The notes beneath the pieces were generated by a model that was given only the letters and a program-made list of their open reading frames with translations, made no database searches and had not been told where the DNA came from. This document shows positions 42,936-51,594 of a DNA stretch of 64,000 bases, one piece after another; position 1 is the first letter of the stretch, and each line of letters starts with the position of its first letter. The stretch is from the NCBI RefSeq assembly GCF_000305785.2, contig NC_018868.3:3394270-3458269 (forward strand). Direction: 5' to 3'. Made by a program: the position numbers and the translations under genes. Source of the DNA: Simiduia agarivorans SA1 = DSM 21679 (GTDB taxonomy: Bacteria; Pseudomonadota; Gammaproteobacteria; Pseudomonadales; Cellvibrionaceae).

Positions 42936-43580
42936 GTGTGTGAAAAATGCAGCCTGAAACACTTGCTTGATAATAATGATCGGTGGGCACGCGATTACGA
43001 ACAGCGCGACCCCTCGTTTTTTCCGCGCCTGGCGGCGCAACAAAAGCCCGACTACCTCTGGATTGGTTGTTCTGACGCCCGGGTGCCCGCCAATGACATT
43101 GTCGGGCTGGAGCCGGGCGAGCTGTTTGTGCACCGCAACATTGCCAATCAATTGATCCATACGGATTTCAACGGCCTGTCGGTCGTGCAGTTCGCGTTAG
43201 ACCATCTGAAAGTAAAACACATTATTGTGTGCGGCCACTACGGTTGCGGGGGTGTGCGTGCAGCGCTGGATCACACGGAAATGGGGCTGGTGGATAACTG
43301 GCTGCGTCACATCAAGGATATTTTCGTCCGGCATAAAGCCGAGCTGGTAGCGATTGCCGATGACGAGGCACGCGTTAACCGTCTGTGCGAGCTCAACGTC
43401 ATGGCTCAGGTGGAAAACCTGAGTAAAACCAAAGTCGTACAGCGAGCCTGGCGGCAGGGACGGTCCTTGTCCATCCATGGTTGGATATACGGTTTGCAGG
43501 ATGGGCGGATTGTGGATCTTGACGTTACCGTTAACCGGCCCGATGGTGTGGATGATATATACCGGATGAGCCCTGGTTGA
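42936..43580 (+). CDS. can: Beta-class carbonic anhydrase
   Basis: 214 residues from a GTG at 42936 (GGGAG eight bases upstream). It hydrates CO2 to bicarbonate. Zinc ligands and the Asp-Arg dyad are in IGCSDARVPANDI (Cys, Asp, Arg) and in ICGHYGCGGVRAAL (His, Cys). LEPGELFVHRNIANQ is the other family block. Length and motifs match E. coli Can. It lies 26 bp after the isomerase gene, so it may be expressed with the nar operon, but its role is likely general. Confidence 0.94.
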   Translation: MCEKCSLKHLLDNNDRWARDYEQRDPSFFPRLAAQQKPDYLWIGCSDARVPANDIVGLEPGELFVHRNIANQLIHTDFNGLSVVQFALDHLKVKHIIVCGHYGCGGVRAALDHTEMGLVDNWLRHIKDIFVRHKAELVAIADDEARVNRLCELNVMAQVENLSKTKVVQRAWRQGRSLSIHGWIYGLQDGRIVDLDVTVNRPDGVDDIYRMSPG

Positions 43581-43754
43581 GCGGACCACCCCGCACCTGT
43601 AGCCGGCGAAATCATACTTTTGGCTGCTGTTTCACCTGTCGGATGCTGATTGAGCCTGCGTGCCAGAATGAGTAAGATGCACGCCTGAGGTGCCAGATCG
43701 GGTGCCGTTGGTGTGAGGATCGCATGGAACGCAGTGTACAACGAGGGCCCGGCT

Positions 43755-44399
43755 GTGGCGCTTGCTGATTTTTCTAAAAGCGTGCGGGCGCTGTTTTCCC
43801 GTGCCCGAAAACCCTCGCACTTGTCTCAGAAAACCCTGGACGAGCACTTTGAGCTCTTTTGCTCGGTCATGGAACGCGGCTTTGCGATTCATACCGGTGC
43901 TACCGGCCGGCTGGTTGTGGAATACAAGTTGTCCGATACCAGCAGTGCACGACGGTTGCCGAGGATTCATCCCGACGGCAATATGAGTTTCAAATTACCG
44001 GAGTCCTGGTTGATCCCGTCGGATCACTTCCTGTTTTATGACCCATCCGATGAAACCGATTTTCCTCAGCTGGCGGTGTACGACGAAAACGAAAGTCGCT
44101 TTATTCAGGCCGAGTGGGAAGATCTGGTGGACCTCAACCGGTTGCACGGACAGCAGGTGTTGCCGATTGCCAAATTGAGTTGTCTGTTGGGCCTGCACTA
44201 CATCAAAGACATCGCCTGTCTGCAATTGTTTGAATTGGATTTCGACCGGCTGTTCGAAGCCGATGCCATTCTGGCCGATCACCTGCGTGGCGTATTGGCC
44301 GAAAAAATGGATCGCCATGTGGAAGGTTCCCGGCAATGGTTGCGCGCGTCCAAGGCCGAGCAGATTGCGCTGAAATACCTGTCGAAAACAAAAAAATAA
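43755..44399 (+). CDS. Protein of unknown function
   Basis: 214 residues from the GTG at 43755, which has GAGGG seven bases upstream; the frame is open to a GTG at 43713. The sequence is soluble and rich in charged residues. Recognisable features are a short helical start (FSKSVRALFSRARKPSHLSQKTLDEHFELF), an acidic centre (FYDPSDETDFPQLAVYDENESRF) and a helical end with a Lys-rich tail (KAEQIALKYLSKTKK). I recognise no family. It stands alone between the carbonic anhydrase and the large EAL protein, which is convergent with it. Confidence 0.65.
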   Translation: MALADFSKSVRALFSRARKPSHLSQKTLDEHFELFCSVMERGFAIHTGATGRLVVEYKLSDTSSARRLPRIHPDGNMSFKLPESWLIPSDHFLFYDPSDETDFPQLAVYDENESRFIQAEWEDLVDLNRLHGQQVLPIAKLSCLLGLHYIKDIACLQLFELDFDRLFEADAILADHLRGVLAEKMDRHVEGSRQWLRASKAEQIALKYLSKTKK

Positions 44400-44420
44400 A
44401 GGCCTGGCGTCAACACTGTT

Positions 44421-47400
44421 TCACTGCTGCCGGGTTTGACGGGGTGCCAGCCCCAATATGTGCTCGATGTCCTTGGTGCTGACCGGCTTACCAAACAGGT
44501 AACCCTGCATCTCATCACATTGGTTTTCACTGAGGAACTTCTGTTGCTGGAATGTTTCCACACCTTCCGCCACGATTTTCAGGTTCAGGTGATGACCCAT
44601 GGCGATGATGGTGGTGGCAATGGCGGTATCGTCCGTGTCGTCGGGGATGCCATCCACAAAGCTCTTGTCGATCTTGAGTACGTCGACCGGTAAATGCTTC
44701 AAACGCGAGAGGTTGGAGTAGCCGGTGCCAAAGTCATCAATGGCCAGGGTGATACCGAGACTTTTCAGTTGGTGCAGTTGAACGGTGGTGTCGTGGGCGT
44801 CATCCATGACCATCGATTCGGTGATTTCCAATTCAAGCAGCTCGGGTGGCAGTGCCGACTGGGCCAGAATGTGGGCGACTTTTTCGGTCAATGCTGGATC
44901 GCGGAACTGCCGGGGAGACAGATTCACCGAAATAGACAAGGGCGTGCTGAGCTGATTCAGCCACAAATTGACTTGGGTGCAAGCGTGATTGAGTACCCAT
45001 TCACCCAATGCGGTGATCAGCCCGGATTGTTCTGCCACCGGGATAAACACATTGGGTCCCAACGTGCCACGCGACGGATGCTGCCAGCGTACCAGGGCTT
45101 CCAGACCGATAATTTTTCCGGTGCGGTTATTGACCCGCGGTTGGTAGTGCAGATAAAACTCCTGCCGTTCCAGCGCCGCACGGATTTCGCTTTCCAGGGT
45201 AATCCGTTCCATGGCTGCCCGGTTCAGCTCTTCGGTATAGTATTGCGCATTGTTGCGGCCCAGCTCTTTGGCCCGGTACATAGCGGCGTCGGCGTTGCGC
45301 AACAGGCTTTGCGCATCGGCGCCGTCGCGCGGATAGAGCGCAACGCCAATGGAGCAGCTCACGTGCAATGCGTGTTCATCGATCTGAAATTTTCGGGTCA
45401 TGGCTTCCAGGACTTTTTGTGCCACCACATCCGCCAGGCTGTCTTTCGGACCGTGCAAAATCACGATGAATTCATCGCCACCGAGGCGGGCCACGGTGTC
45501 GTTTTCGCGCACGCATTTATCCAATCTGGCAGCCGCTAGTTTCAACAACCGGTCGCCCACGTGATGACCCAGGCTGTCATTAATGGTTTTGAAGCCGTCC
45601 AGATCAATGAACATTACCGCCAGGGATTCGCTGCGTCGCTGGGCGTCACTGATGGCGCGGCTTAGTCGGTCCATGCCCAGTGCGCGATTGGGCAGACGGG
45701 TGAGAGAGTCATAAAACGCCAGTTGTTTGATACGGGTCTCGCGCCGGTCGTGGGTGATGGCCAGTGTTGCAACGTGTTGCGCCATGTTAATGATGCGTTG
45801 ATGAGTCTCCGTTGGTGTCCTTGGTGTCCGGAAGTAGAGTGCAAAACTGCCAAGTACTTCGTTCATGGAAATAATGGGGGTCGACCAACAGGCGAGCAGA
45901 TTATGCTTAAGCGCCAGTTCGCGGAAATCCTCCCAGTGGGGATCGGTGCGGATATCCGAGCAAATAATCTGTTTCTGATAATACACGGCGGTACCGCAGG
46001 CGCCGACCTTCGGACCAATCGCCAGCCCGTTAATGGCGGCATTGATTTCGCTCGGGAGTGAGGGGGCGGCGCCATGCAGTAAACGCCTGCCGCTACTGTC
46101 GAGCAGCAGAACCGACGCAATCAGATCCGGCGCTAACTCTTCTATGTCCCGGACCAGGGCGTCGAGCGTGATGGGCAGTTCCGTGTTTGTGGCAATCATG
46201 CCCAGAATGTGGTCCTGAGCCTTGAGTAATTTGTCGTTATTGTGGCGCTCGGTGATATCGCGCACCATGCCGATGAACTGGCGTTGGTTCTGATGCCAGA
46301 TTTCGGCAATACGCAGTTCCATTTTAAACAGGCTTTCGTCCCTCTTTTTGCCGTCGACGACGCCGCCTTTGCCGATGATTTTTGCTTCGCCGCCATTCAG
46401 GTAATTCTGAATGTATTGGTCGTGCTGATGATGGTGTGGATCCGGTACCAGCAGGTTAACATTTTTACCAAGAACTTCTTTTTCGCTATAGCCAAACAGC
46501 GCCTCAGCGGCGGTGTTAAACTGGCTGATTAAGCCTTGTTCATTGATGGTAATGATGGCGTCCATTACGCCATCGATAATCGCTTGGGTATTTTTGGCCT
46601 GCTGCTCAACGGCTTGCTGGGCCGCCATGGATTCTGACACGTCGGTATTGGTGCCATACCAGGCAACGACATTACCAAGCTCATCCTCAACCGGAATCGC
46701 GCGGGAAATAAACCAGATGTAGTCGCCGTTGGCCGGTTTTAGCCGGAACTGGCAGCTGTAATCCTCGCCGCTGTTGGTGGCGTGCAGCCATTGTTCAATG
46801 GCATGGTTCTGGTCGTCCGGATGAATTTGATCAAACCATTGTTCGCGCAGCTGATCGAAACTGAGCTTAAAAAAATCGAGGCAGCGTTCATTGGCATAGC
46901 CCAATTCGCCATCCGGTTGGGTGATCCACACATGTTGCGGCATGGCGTTGGCGAGCTTTCTGAAGGTCGCTTCGCTGTCGGCAATTTGCCGTTCGATTTT
47001 GCGTCGTTCAGTGACATCATCAAGGGTAGCAATGATGTGGTTTTGATCGTTAATCCGGATAGTGGAAAGGCCCAGCGCGGCGGGAAATATGTGGCCGTCT
47101 TTTCTGCGCACCATCATGTCTATACCGGGGTTGTCGCGCATGTCCGCATTGCTGAATTGCAGGTTCTGGCCATCCGGTGATTCGCCCATGATCAGGGCAA
47201 AACTGGCGTCGACTAATTCATTGCGCTGATATCCCGTTTGTTCACACAGCTTTTTATTGACCGCAATGAACTGGTAGCTGGCATTCAGCAGCATCATGCC
47301 GCAGGGTGCTGCATCAATGAGCAGGCCCAATTGCTCCTGTTGGTTTTGTTCCAGCAACACACGCTGTTGCCTTTGAGTTTCGAGCAGTGCCTTCACGGCG

Positions 47401-48314
47401 GTGATCAACAGGCCGGTGGCCAGCACGGCCAGAAAGATCAGGCGCGGATCGTGGATTGCCAGCGTAGACAAAAATTTCGGCCCGGGGCTCACGCTCAGCT
47501 GCCATTGCCGGCCATACAAATTCAGGTCTTTTTGCGAACCTAAGGGTGAGGCGTTGAGATAAAGCCAGGCCCGTGTTGGGGCAGCCTGTCCCAGGCTGAA
47601 TCTGGCGTCGGCGTCAGTCAGAACTAGATGGATGGAGGCGTCGTCGCCCATCACCTGGTGCAGGAAGGGCGTCATATAAATGGGTGCCAACACCCAGCCC
47701 CGATGGCCGGCATCAGCCTCCACCGACAGAATGGCCAGATAATCCGGTGTGCTTTGCAGCCGGTGTTGGGATTGTTGCAGTGGCGCCGACAGCACCAGTT
47801 TATTGGTTGTCTGTGCATGAACAAGCGCCTGACGACGACCCGGCTCGGACGCCAGATCCAGGCCAAGGCCGGACTGGACGAACAGGGTCGGTTCTACGTA
47901 GCGCAGCAGAAACAGGTCCTGCTCGTTGGGCATGTATTGGCGCAGGGTAAAACCCGGTTGTTCTTCGGCTGCGCGCCGGAGCACGTCCTCGCGTTGCGCC
48001 GGTGGCACCCGCTCAATCCAGGCGAAACCCGGGATGCCCGGAAATTCCCGGGCAATGTCGCGGGATTCGATGTAGCGCTTGAATACTGTGTGGTCGAAGC
48101 GCTCGCCGGCAGCGATGATAGCACCTCTGGTGCCTCTGACGCCGTGTTCTACCGCCAGCACCAGCTGCGATAACTCGCGCGCGAGCGCTGCAGCGTCGCG
48201 CTGCAGTTTGGCTTCGGCCAACTGCCGGTTTTCTGCCGCGGTAAAGTAGGCCGCTGCTGCGGCCAGCAGCAGACTGGCAATCACGCCCAGAGAGAGGGTG
48301 AGGGTTCGGGTCAT
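44421..48314 (-). CDS. Membrane CHASE-PAS-GAF-GGDEF-EAL c-di-GMP protein
   Basis: 1297 residues. TM1 (LSLGVIASLLLAAAAAYFTA) and TM2 near residue 295 (LIFLAVLATGLLITAVKALL) bracket a CHASE-type sensor (GFAWIERVPPAQREDVL). Then come three PAS units (near 330, 460 and 580), a GAF domain (about 720-870), GGDEF (ARLGGDEFIVILHG, with an RxxD inhibitory site REND five residues before) and EAL (GLEALVRWQHPS, ELEITESMV, AIDDFGTGYSNLSRL, KIDKSFV). Catalytic motifs of both domains are intact. It stands alone, convergent with the unknown protein before it. A redox or ligand signal is likely but unknown. Confidence 0.93.
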   Translation of the reverse strand: MTRTLTLSLGVIASLLLAAAAAYFTAAENRQLAEAKLQRDAAALARELSQLVLAVEHGVRGTRGAIIAAGERFDHTVFKRYIESRDIAREFPGIPGFAWIERVPPAQREDVLRRAAEEQPGFTLRQYMPNEQDLFLLRYVEPTLFVQSGLGLDLASEPGRRQALVHAQTTNKLVLSAPLQQSQHRLQSTPDYLAILSVEADAGHRGWVLAPIYMTPFLHQVMGDDASIHLVLTDADARFSLGQAAPTRAWLYLNASPLGSQKDLNLYGRQWQLSVSPGPKFLSTLAIHDPRLIFLAVLATGLLITAVKALLETQRQQRVLLEQNQQEQLGLLIDAAPCGMMLLNASYQFIAVNKKLCEQTGYQRNELVDASFALIMGESPDGQNLQFSNADMRDNPGIDMMVRRKDGHIFPAALGLSTIRINDQNHIIATLDDVTERRKIERQIADSEATFRKLANAMPQHVWITQPDGELGYANERCLDFFKLSFDQLREQWFDQIHPDDQNHAIEQWLHATNSGEDYSCQFRLKPANGDYIWFISRAIPVEDELGNVVAWYGTNTDVSESMAAQQAVEQQAKNTQAIIDGVMDAIITINEQGLISQFNTAAEALFGYSEKEVLGKNVNLLVPDPHHHQHDQYIQNYLNGGEAKIIGKGGVVDGKKRDESLFKMELRIAEIWHQNQRQFIGMVRDITERHNNDKLLKAQDHILGMIATNTELPITLDALVRDIEELAPDLIASVLLLDSSGRRLLHGAAPSLPSEINAAINGLAIGPKVGACGTAVYYQKQIICSDIRTDPHWEDFRELALKHNLLACWSTPIISMNEVLGSFALYFRTPRTPTETHQRIINMAQHVATLAITHDRRETRIKQLAFYDSLTRLPNRALGMDRLSRAISDAQRRSESLAVMFIDLDGFKTINDSLGHHVGDRLLKLAAARLDKCVRENDTVARLGGDEFIVILHGPKDSLADVVAQKVLEAMTRKFQIDEHALHVSCSIGVALYPRDGADAQSLLRNADAAMYRAKELGRNNAQYYTEELNRAAMERITLESEIRAALERQEFYLHYQPRVNNRTGKIIGLEALVRWQHPSRGTLGPNVFIPVAEQSGLITALGEWVLNHACTQVNLWLNQLSTPLSISVNLSPRQFRDPALTEKVAHILAQSALPPELLELEITESMVMDDAHDTTVQLHQLKSLGITLAIDDFGTGYSNLSRLKHLPVDVLKIDKSFVDGIPDDTDDTAIATTIIAMGHHLNLKIVAEGVETFQQQKFLSENQCDEMQGYLFGKPVSTKDIEHILGLAPRQTRQQ

Positions 48315-48451
48315 CCGGCTAACTGATTGGATCCTTTATTTGAGCTTAGACCCAAATTCATGCGTTTGATGGAATTATGGCGGCAGCGAGTAGGTATAAG
48401 TGGCACGGATGGGATAGTCTTGGTGTGCAATTATCACCTCAGGAGCGAGTT

Positions 48452-49012
48452 ATGAGATTTTCATTGATATTGGGATTTGTCGTCGGCGTATTGGCATTCA
48501 CAGCGCAGGCCGATGATTATCAGGAAACCATCAAAACATTCAGAAGCTCGGATGTGGGTAAGTCTTTTTTCAGTTCCGCCTATGGCTACGCGGTATTTCC
48601 CACCATTGGCAAAGGGGGGATTGGCGTCGGTGCGGCACATGGTCGTGGCCAGGTTTACCGGGGTGGAGTGGTGACGGGAACCACCACCATGACGCAGTTA
48701 TCCGTGGGTTTTCAATTGGGTGGCCAGGCTTACAGCCAAATCGTATTTTTTGAAGACAAGCGCGCCTACGAGGACTTTACCTCCGGCAATTTTGAGTTTG
48801 CCGCAGGTGCCAGTGCAATCGCCATTACTGCCAGCGCACAGGCTTCTACCAGTACCACCGGTACCAATGCCAGTACCGGCACTCACAGTACGACCACCAA
48901 GCAATTAGGTGCCAGCTACACCAAGGGCCTGGCGGTGTTGACTGTGGCCAAAGGCGGGCTGATGTACGAGGCATCGCTGGCCGGGCAAAAATATACCTTT
49001 ACGCCGAAGTAA
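48452..49012 (+). CDS. Secreted SYLF (Ysc84-type) lipid-binding domain protein
   Basis: 186 residues from the ATG at 48452 (AGGAGCGA upstream). A signal peptide (MRFSLILGFVVGVLAFTAQA) precedes a SYLF domain: SSAYGYAVFPTIGKGGIGVGAAHGRGQVYRGG and GGQAYSQIVFFEDKRAYEDF, then the terminal VLTVAKGGLMYEASLAGQKYTF. A Ser/Thr/Ala-rich insertion (ASAQASTSTTGTNASTGT) sits in the C-terminal half. Family members bind phosphoinositides or other lipids in eukaryotes; the bacterial role is unclear. It is transcribed alone. Confidence 0.88.
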   Translation: MRFSLILGFVVGVLAFTAQADDYQETIKTFRSSDVGKSFFSSAYGYAVFPTIGKGGIGVGAAHGRGQVYRGGVVTGTTTMTQLSVGFQLGGQAYSQIVFFEDKRAYEDFTSGNFEFAAGASAIAITASAQASTSTTGTNASTGTHSTTTKQLGASYTKGLAVLTVAKGGLMYEASLAGQKYTFTPK

Positions 49013-49019
49013 TCGCGGC

Positions 49020-50768
49020 TTATTCCGCGGGGATCAACTGCTTTTGGAGATTGCAGGCCGCTGCCACCGCCTCTTCCAGTTGATTTGCCGCCACCGGCTT
49101 GTGCAACAAGGTAATGCCGGCGGCATTGGCCTCGCGCAGCCGGTCCGGTGCGGTATCGCCGCTGATCAGCAGGGCCGGTAGCGTGGGGTAGATGCCGCGC
49201 AGGGTGCGGATGGTATCGATGCCGTTATCGTCGCTACGCAGGCGCCAATCGGCCAGTAGCACCGACGGTTTATTGGCCAACGCCAGCGTCAGGGCCTCCT
49301 GGGTGCTGTCGGCCAGATCCACGGTGGCGCCCAGTGTCTGCAGCAGCGCCTGCATACCTAACCGGACCTCCATTTCATCATCCACCACCAGAATCCGCAT
49401 GTCGCTCCAGTCAGTAATGGGGCGCGCACGGGAAACATGCTGGCTGGGTGCGTTCTGGGAGATGGGCAGGCACAGGCTGATACGCGTGCCGTCATCGGGC
49501 ACGGAATAGAGCGAGAAGCGCAAGTCCAACAATTTGACCAGCCGTTTGACAATAGCCAGCCCCAAGCCAAGGCCTTTGCGTCGATCGCGCTCGGGATTTT
49601 CCAGTTGATAAAATTCTTCAAATACCCGGCGCTGTTCATTGCGGGGAATGCCTCGGCCGGTATCCACGATGGACACTGTGGCCTGATCGTCTTCGGCATT
49701 GATGGATATGAGAATGCGGCCCTGTTCGGTGTACTTGATGGCGTTGGATAGCAGGTTGCGTAGAATGCGTTCGAACAGGCCCGGGTCCGTGTCCACGTAC
49801 ACATCGAGATAGCAGTCGAGCCAGATTGACAAACCTTTCTGCTCGGCCGCCGGGCTGAATTCCACCTGCAGCCGCTCGGCCATGTCGAGCAGATTAAAGG
49901 TCTGGCGATTGATGTCCACCACGCCGGCATCGAGCTTGGAAATATCGAGCAGCGAGTCCAGCTGGGAGGCCAGTCCCGATAAGGCCGCATCCATGTGTTG
50001 CACTATCTCGGCGGCATCGCTATCCAGTTTTTTGCGCGCCAGTGCGGCACAAAATAACGTCAGAGCATGAATCGGTTGGCGCAGGTCGTGGGAGGCCGAA
50101 GCCAGAAAGCGGGTTTTGGCGCTGGAGGCGGTTTCTGCCTGTTCCAGAATCAGTTGCAGTTGGGTGTTAACCGCGGTCTGCGCCACCCGCTCGCGAAAGG
50201 AACGGGCAAACACCCTGAAGCTGTTGCCGGATACATACAGCAGCATGGGAAAATACAACATCAGCATGCCGGCAATGGTGATCGCCGGTGCGCGGCTGTC
50301 GGGGTGAATCCAGGCGCACACCAGCCAGGTCATGGCGGCCGTTCCCAGAGCGGGCACGCTGTAGCTGAGCGCGATGGGTCGGTAGCCGGCAGTGGTGGTC
50401 ACTGAAATTGCACTGGCACCGATCAGCAGCATGGTGACAATGGCGCGCTCCAGACTTGAAAAGGTGTCAATCAGGACCAGCGGCAGGGCATGCACAATAC
50501 CGTTAATGCAGGTGCAGGCCATCACCCATTGCAGTCGCCTGCGCTCGGAGTAGCGCACGAGATCGGGCAGAATGCGCACCAGATAGGAACGGAATTGCAA
50601 CGCACCCAGCGACACCAGCAGCCAGCTGATCCATACCCAGGTGGGCAGGTTATCGCTGGCGAAGTAGGCCACGGCGCCCAGCGCCAGTGACATGGGATAA
50701 ATGGAGATGCCACTCTGGTTGGCAAGCAGTTGCAGCAGTTCGCCGTCCAGCGTGTTGCGGGTGGCCAT
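49020..50768 (-). CDS. Membrane hybrid histidine kinase with C-terminal receiver
   Basis: 582 residues. Six to seven membrane segments fill the first ~190 residues. A short coiled linker leads to HisKA (RFLASASHDLRQPIHALTLF) and HATPase (NLLSNAIKYTEQG, VDTGRGIPRNE, KGLGLGLAIVKRLV). The C-terminal receiver has VVDDEMEVRLGM, phospho-acceptor Asp in VLLADWRLRSDDNG and LLHKPV. No DNA-binding domain is present, so output is by protein contact or phosphotransfer. It is 52 bp after the solute-binding protein gene, on the same strand, and likely the third gene of the kinase operon. Confidence 0.92.
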   Translation of the reverse strand: MATRNTLDGELLQLLANQSGISIYPMSLALGAVAYFASDNLPTWVWISWLLVSLGALQFRSYLVRILPDLVRYSERRRLQWVMACTCINGIVHALPLVLIDTFSSLERAIVTMLLIGASAISVTTTAGYRPIALSYSVPALGTAAMTWLVCAWIHPDSRAPAITIAGMLMLYFPMLLYVSGNSFRVFARSFRERVAQTAVNTQLQLILEQAETASSAKTRFLASASHDLRQPIHALTLFCAALARKKLDSDAAEIVQHMDAALSGLASQLDSLLDISKLDAGVVDINRQTFNLLDMAERLQVEFSPAAEQKGLSIWLDCYLDVYVDTDPGLFERILRNLLSNAIKYTEQGRILISINAEDDQATVSIVDTGRGIPRNEQRRVFEEFYQLENPERDRRKGLGLGLAIVKRLVKLLDLRFSLYSVPDDGTRISLCLPISQNAPSQHVSRARPITDWSDMRILVVDDEMEVRLGMQALLQTLGATVDLADSTQEALTLALANKPSVLLADWRLRSDDNGIDTIRTLRGIYPTLPALLISGDTAPDRLREANAAGITLLHKPVAANQLEEAVAAACNLQKQLIPAE

Positions 50769-50820
50769 GGCTTGATTCCGTGTTCCGGGCTCAGGAGGAT
50801 TGTGGCGCCAAAAGGCCAGC

Positions 50821-51594
50821 TTACCTGATCTCGGTGGATTGTAAACGTTCCACCCAATAGGCTTCCAATCGGGCTAAGGTACCGTCCACTGCCATCTGGT
50901 CGAACGCATCCATCCAGCGTTGTTGTGCCTCCTCCGGATAATCACTCTGTTTGCTGAACGCCACGTACACCGGATGCTCATCCACCGCCGGTGCCAATAA
51001 GGCCAGGCTGAGCCCCAGCTTACGTTGGTAATACAGCGCCGACAGGGCAGGCATCACACTGTAGTCGGCGCGGTTGGCTGCGATCATCCGGCCGATGGAC
51101 AGAAAATTATTGGTCAGTTGTGGCGTGATACGGCCGGAGGCCACCAGACTGTCGAACACCGGGCCGATGCTGGCGCCGCGCACCTGCACAAACCGGCCGG
51201 TAAACAAGCTGGCGGTTTTGCCCTTATAGTCGCTCGCCAGCTCAGGACGGGTCAGCACCACAAATTTAAATGTGTGCGCGGGTGTGTTCGGGTACAACAG
51301 TAAGGCGCCGCGCTCGGGTTTGAATTGCGTGGGGATTATCGCATCGCCATCGCCCGTGACCATCTGGCTCATCGCGCGGGTCCAGGGCATGAATTCGATA
51401 TGGAAAGTTAATTGCGTGCGCAGGCTGGCCTCGGCCATGGCATCCACGATCAGTCCCGTGGGCCCATAATCCGATTGGTAGATAAACGGCGGTAATTCCA
51501 CCGCACTCACACGCAGAACAGGCGCCGCGGCATTGCCGGCCATTGCCAGCAGCATCAACAACATAAGTGTGCAGCCCAGGCCTGTGTACTTCAT
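50821..51594 (-). CDS. Periplasmic solute-binding (SBP_bac_3-like) protein
   Basis: 257 residues with a signal peptide (GCTLMLLMLLAMAGNAAA). The type II binding-protein fold is shown by LRVSAVELPPFIYQSDYGPTGLIVDAMAEA, EFMPWTRAMSQMVTGDGDAIIPTQFKPER and the closing helices. No transporter permease or ATPase is nearby. It overlaps the Ser/Thr kinase gene by four bases (ATGA) and precedes a hybrid histidine kinase, so it may act as a signal receptor for that kinase rather than as a transport subunit. Ligand unknown; amino-acid-like is the family default. Confidence 0.85.
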   Translation of the reverse strand: MKYTGLGCTLMLLMLLAMAGNAAAPVLRVSAVELPPFIYQSDYGPTGLIVDAMAEASLRTQLTFHIEFMPWTRAMSQMVTGDGDAIIPTQFKPERGALLLYPNTPAHTFKFVVLTRPELASDYKGKTASLFTGRFVQVRGASIGPVFDSLVASGRITPQLTNNFLSIGRMIAANRADYSVMPALSALYYQRKLGLSLALLAPAVDEHPVYVAFSKQSDYPEEAQQRWMDAFDQMAVDGTLARLEAYWVERLQSTEIR

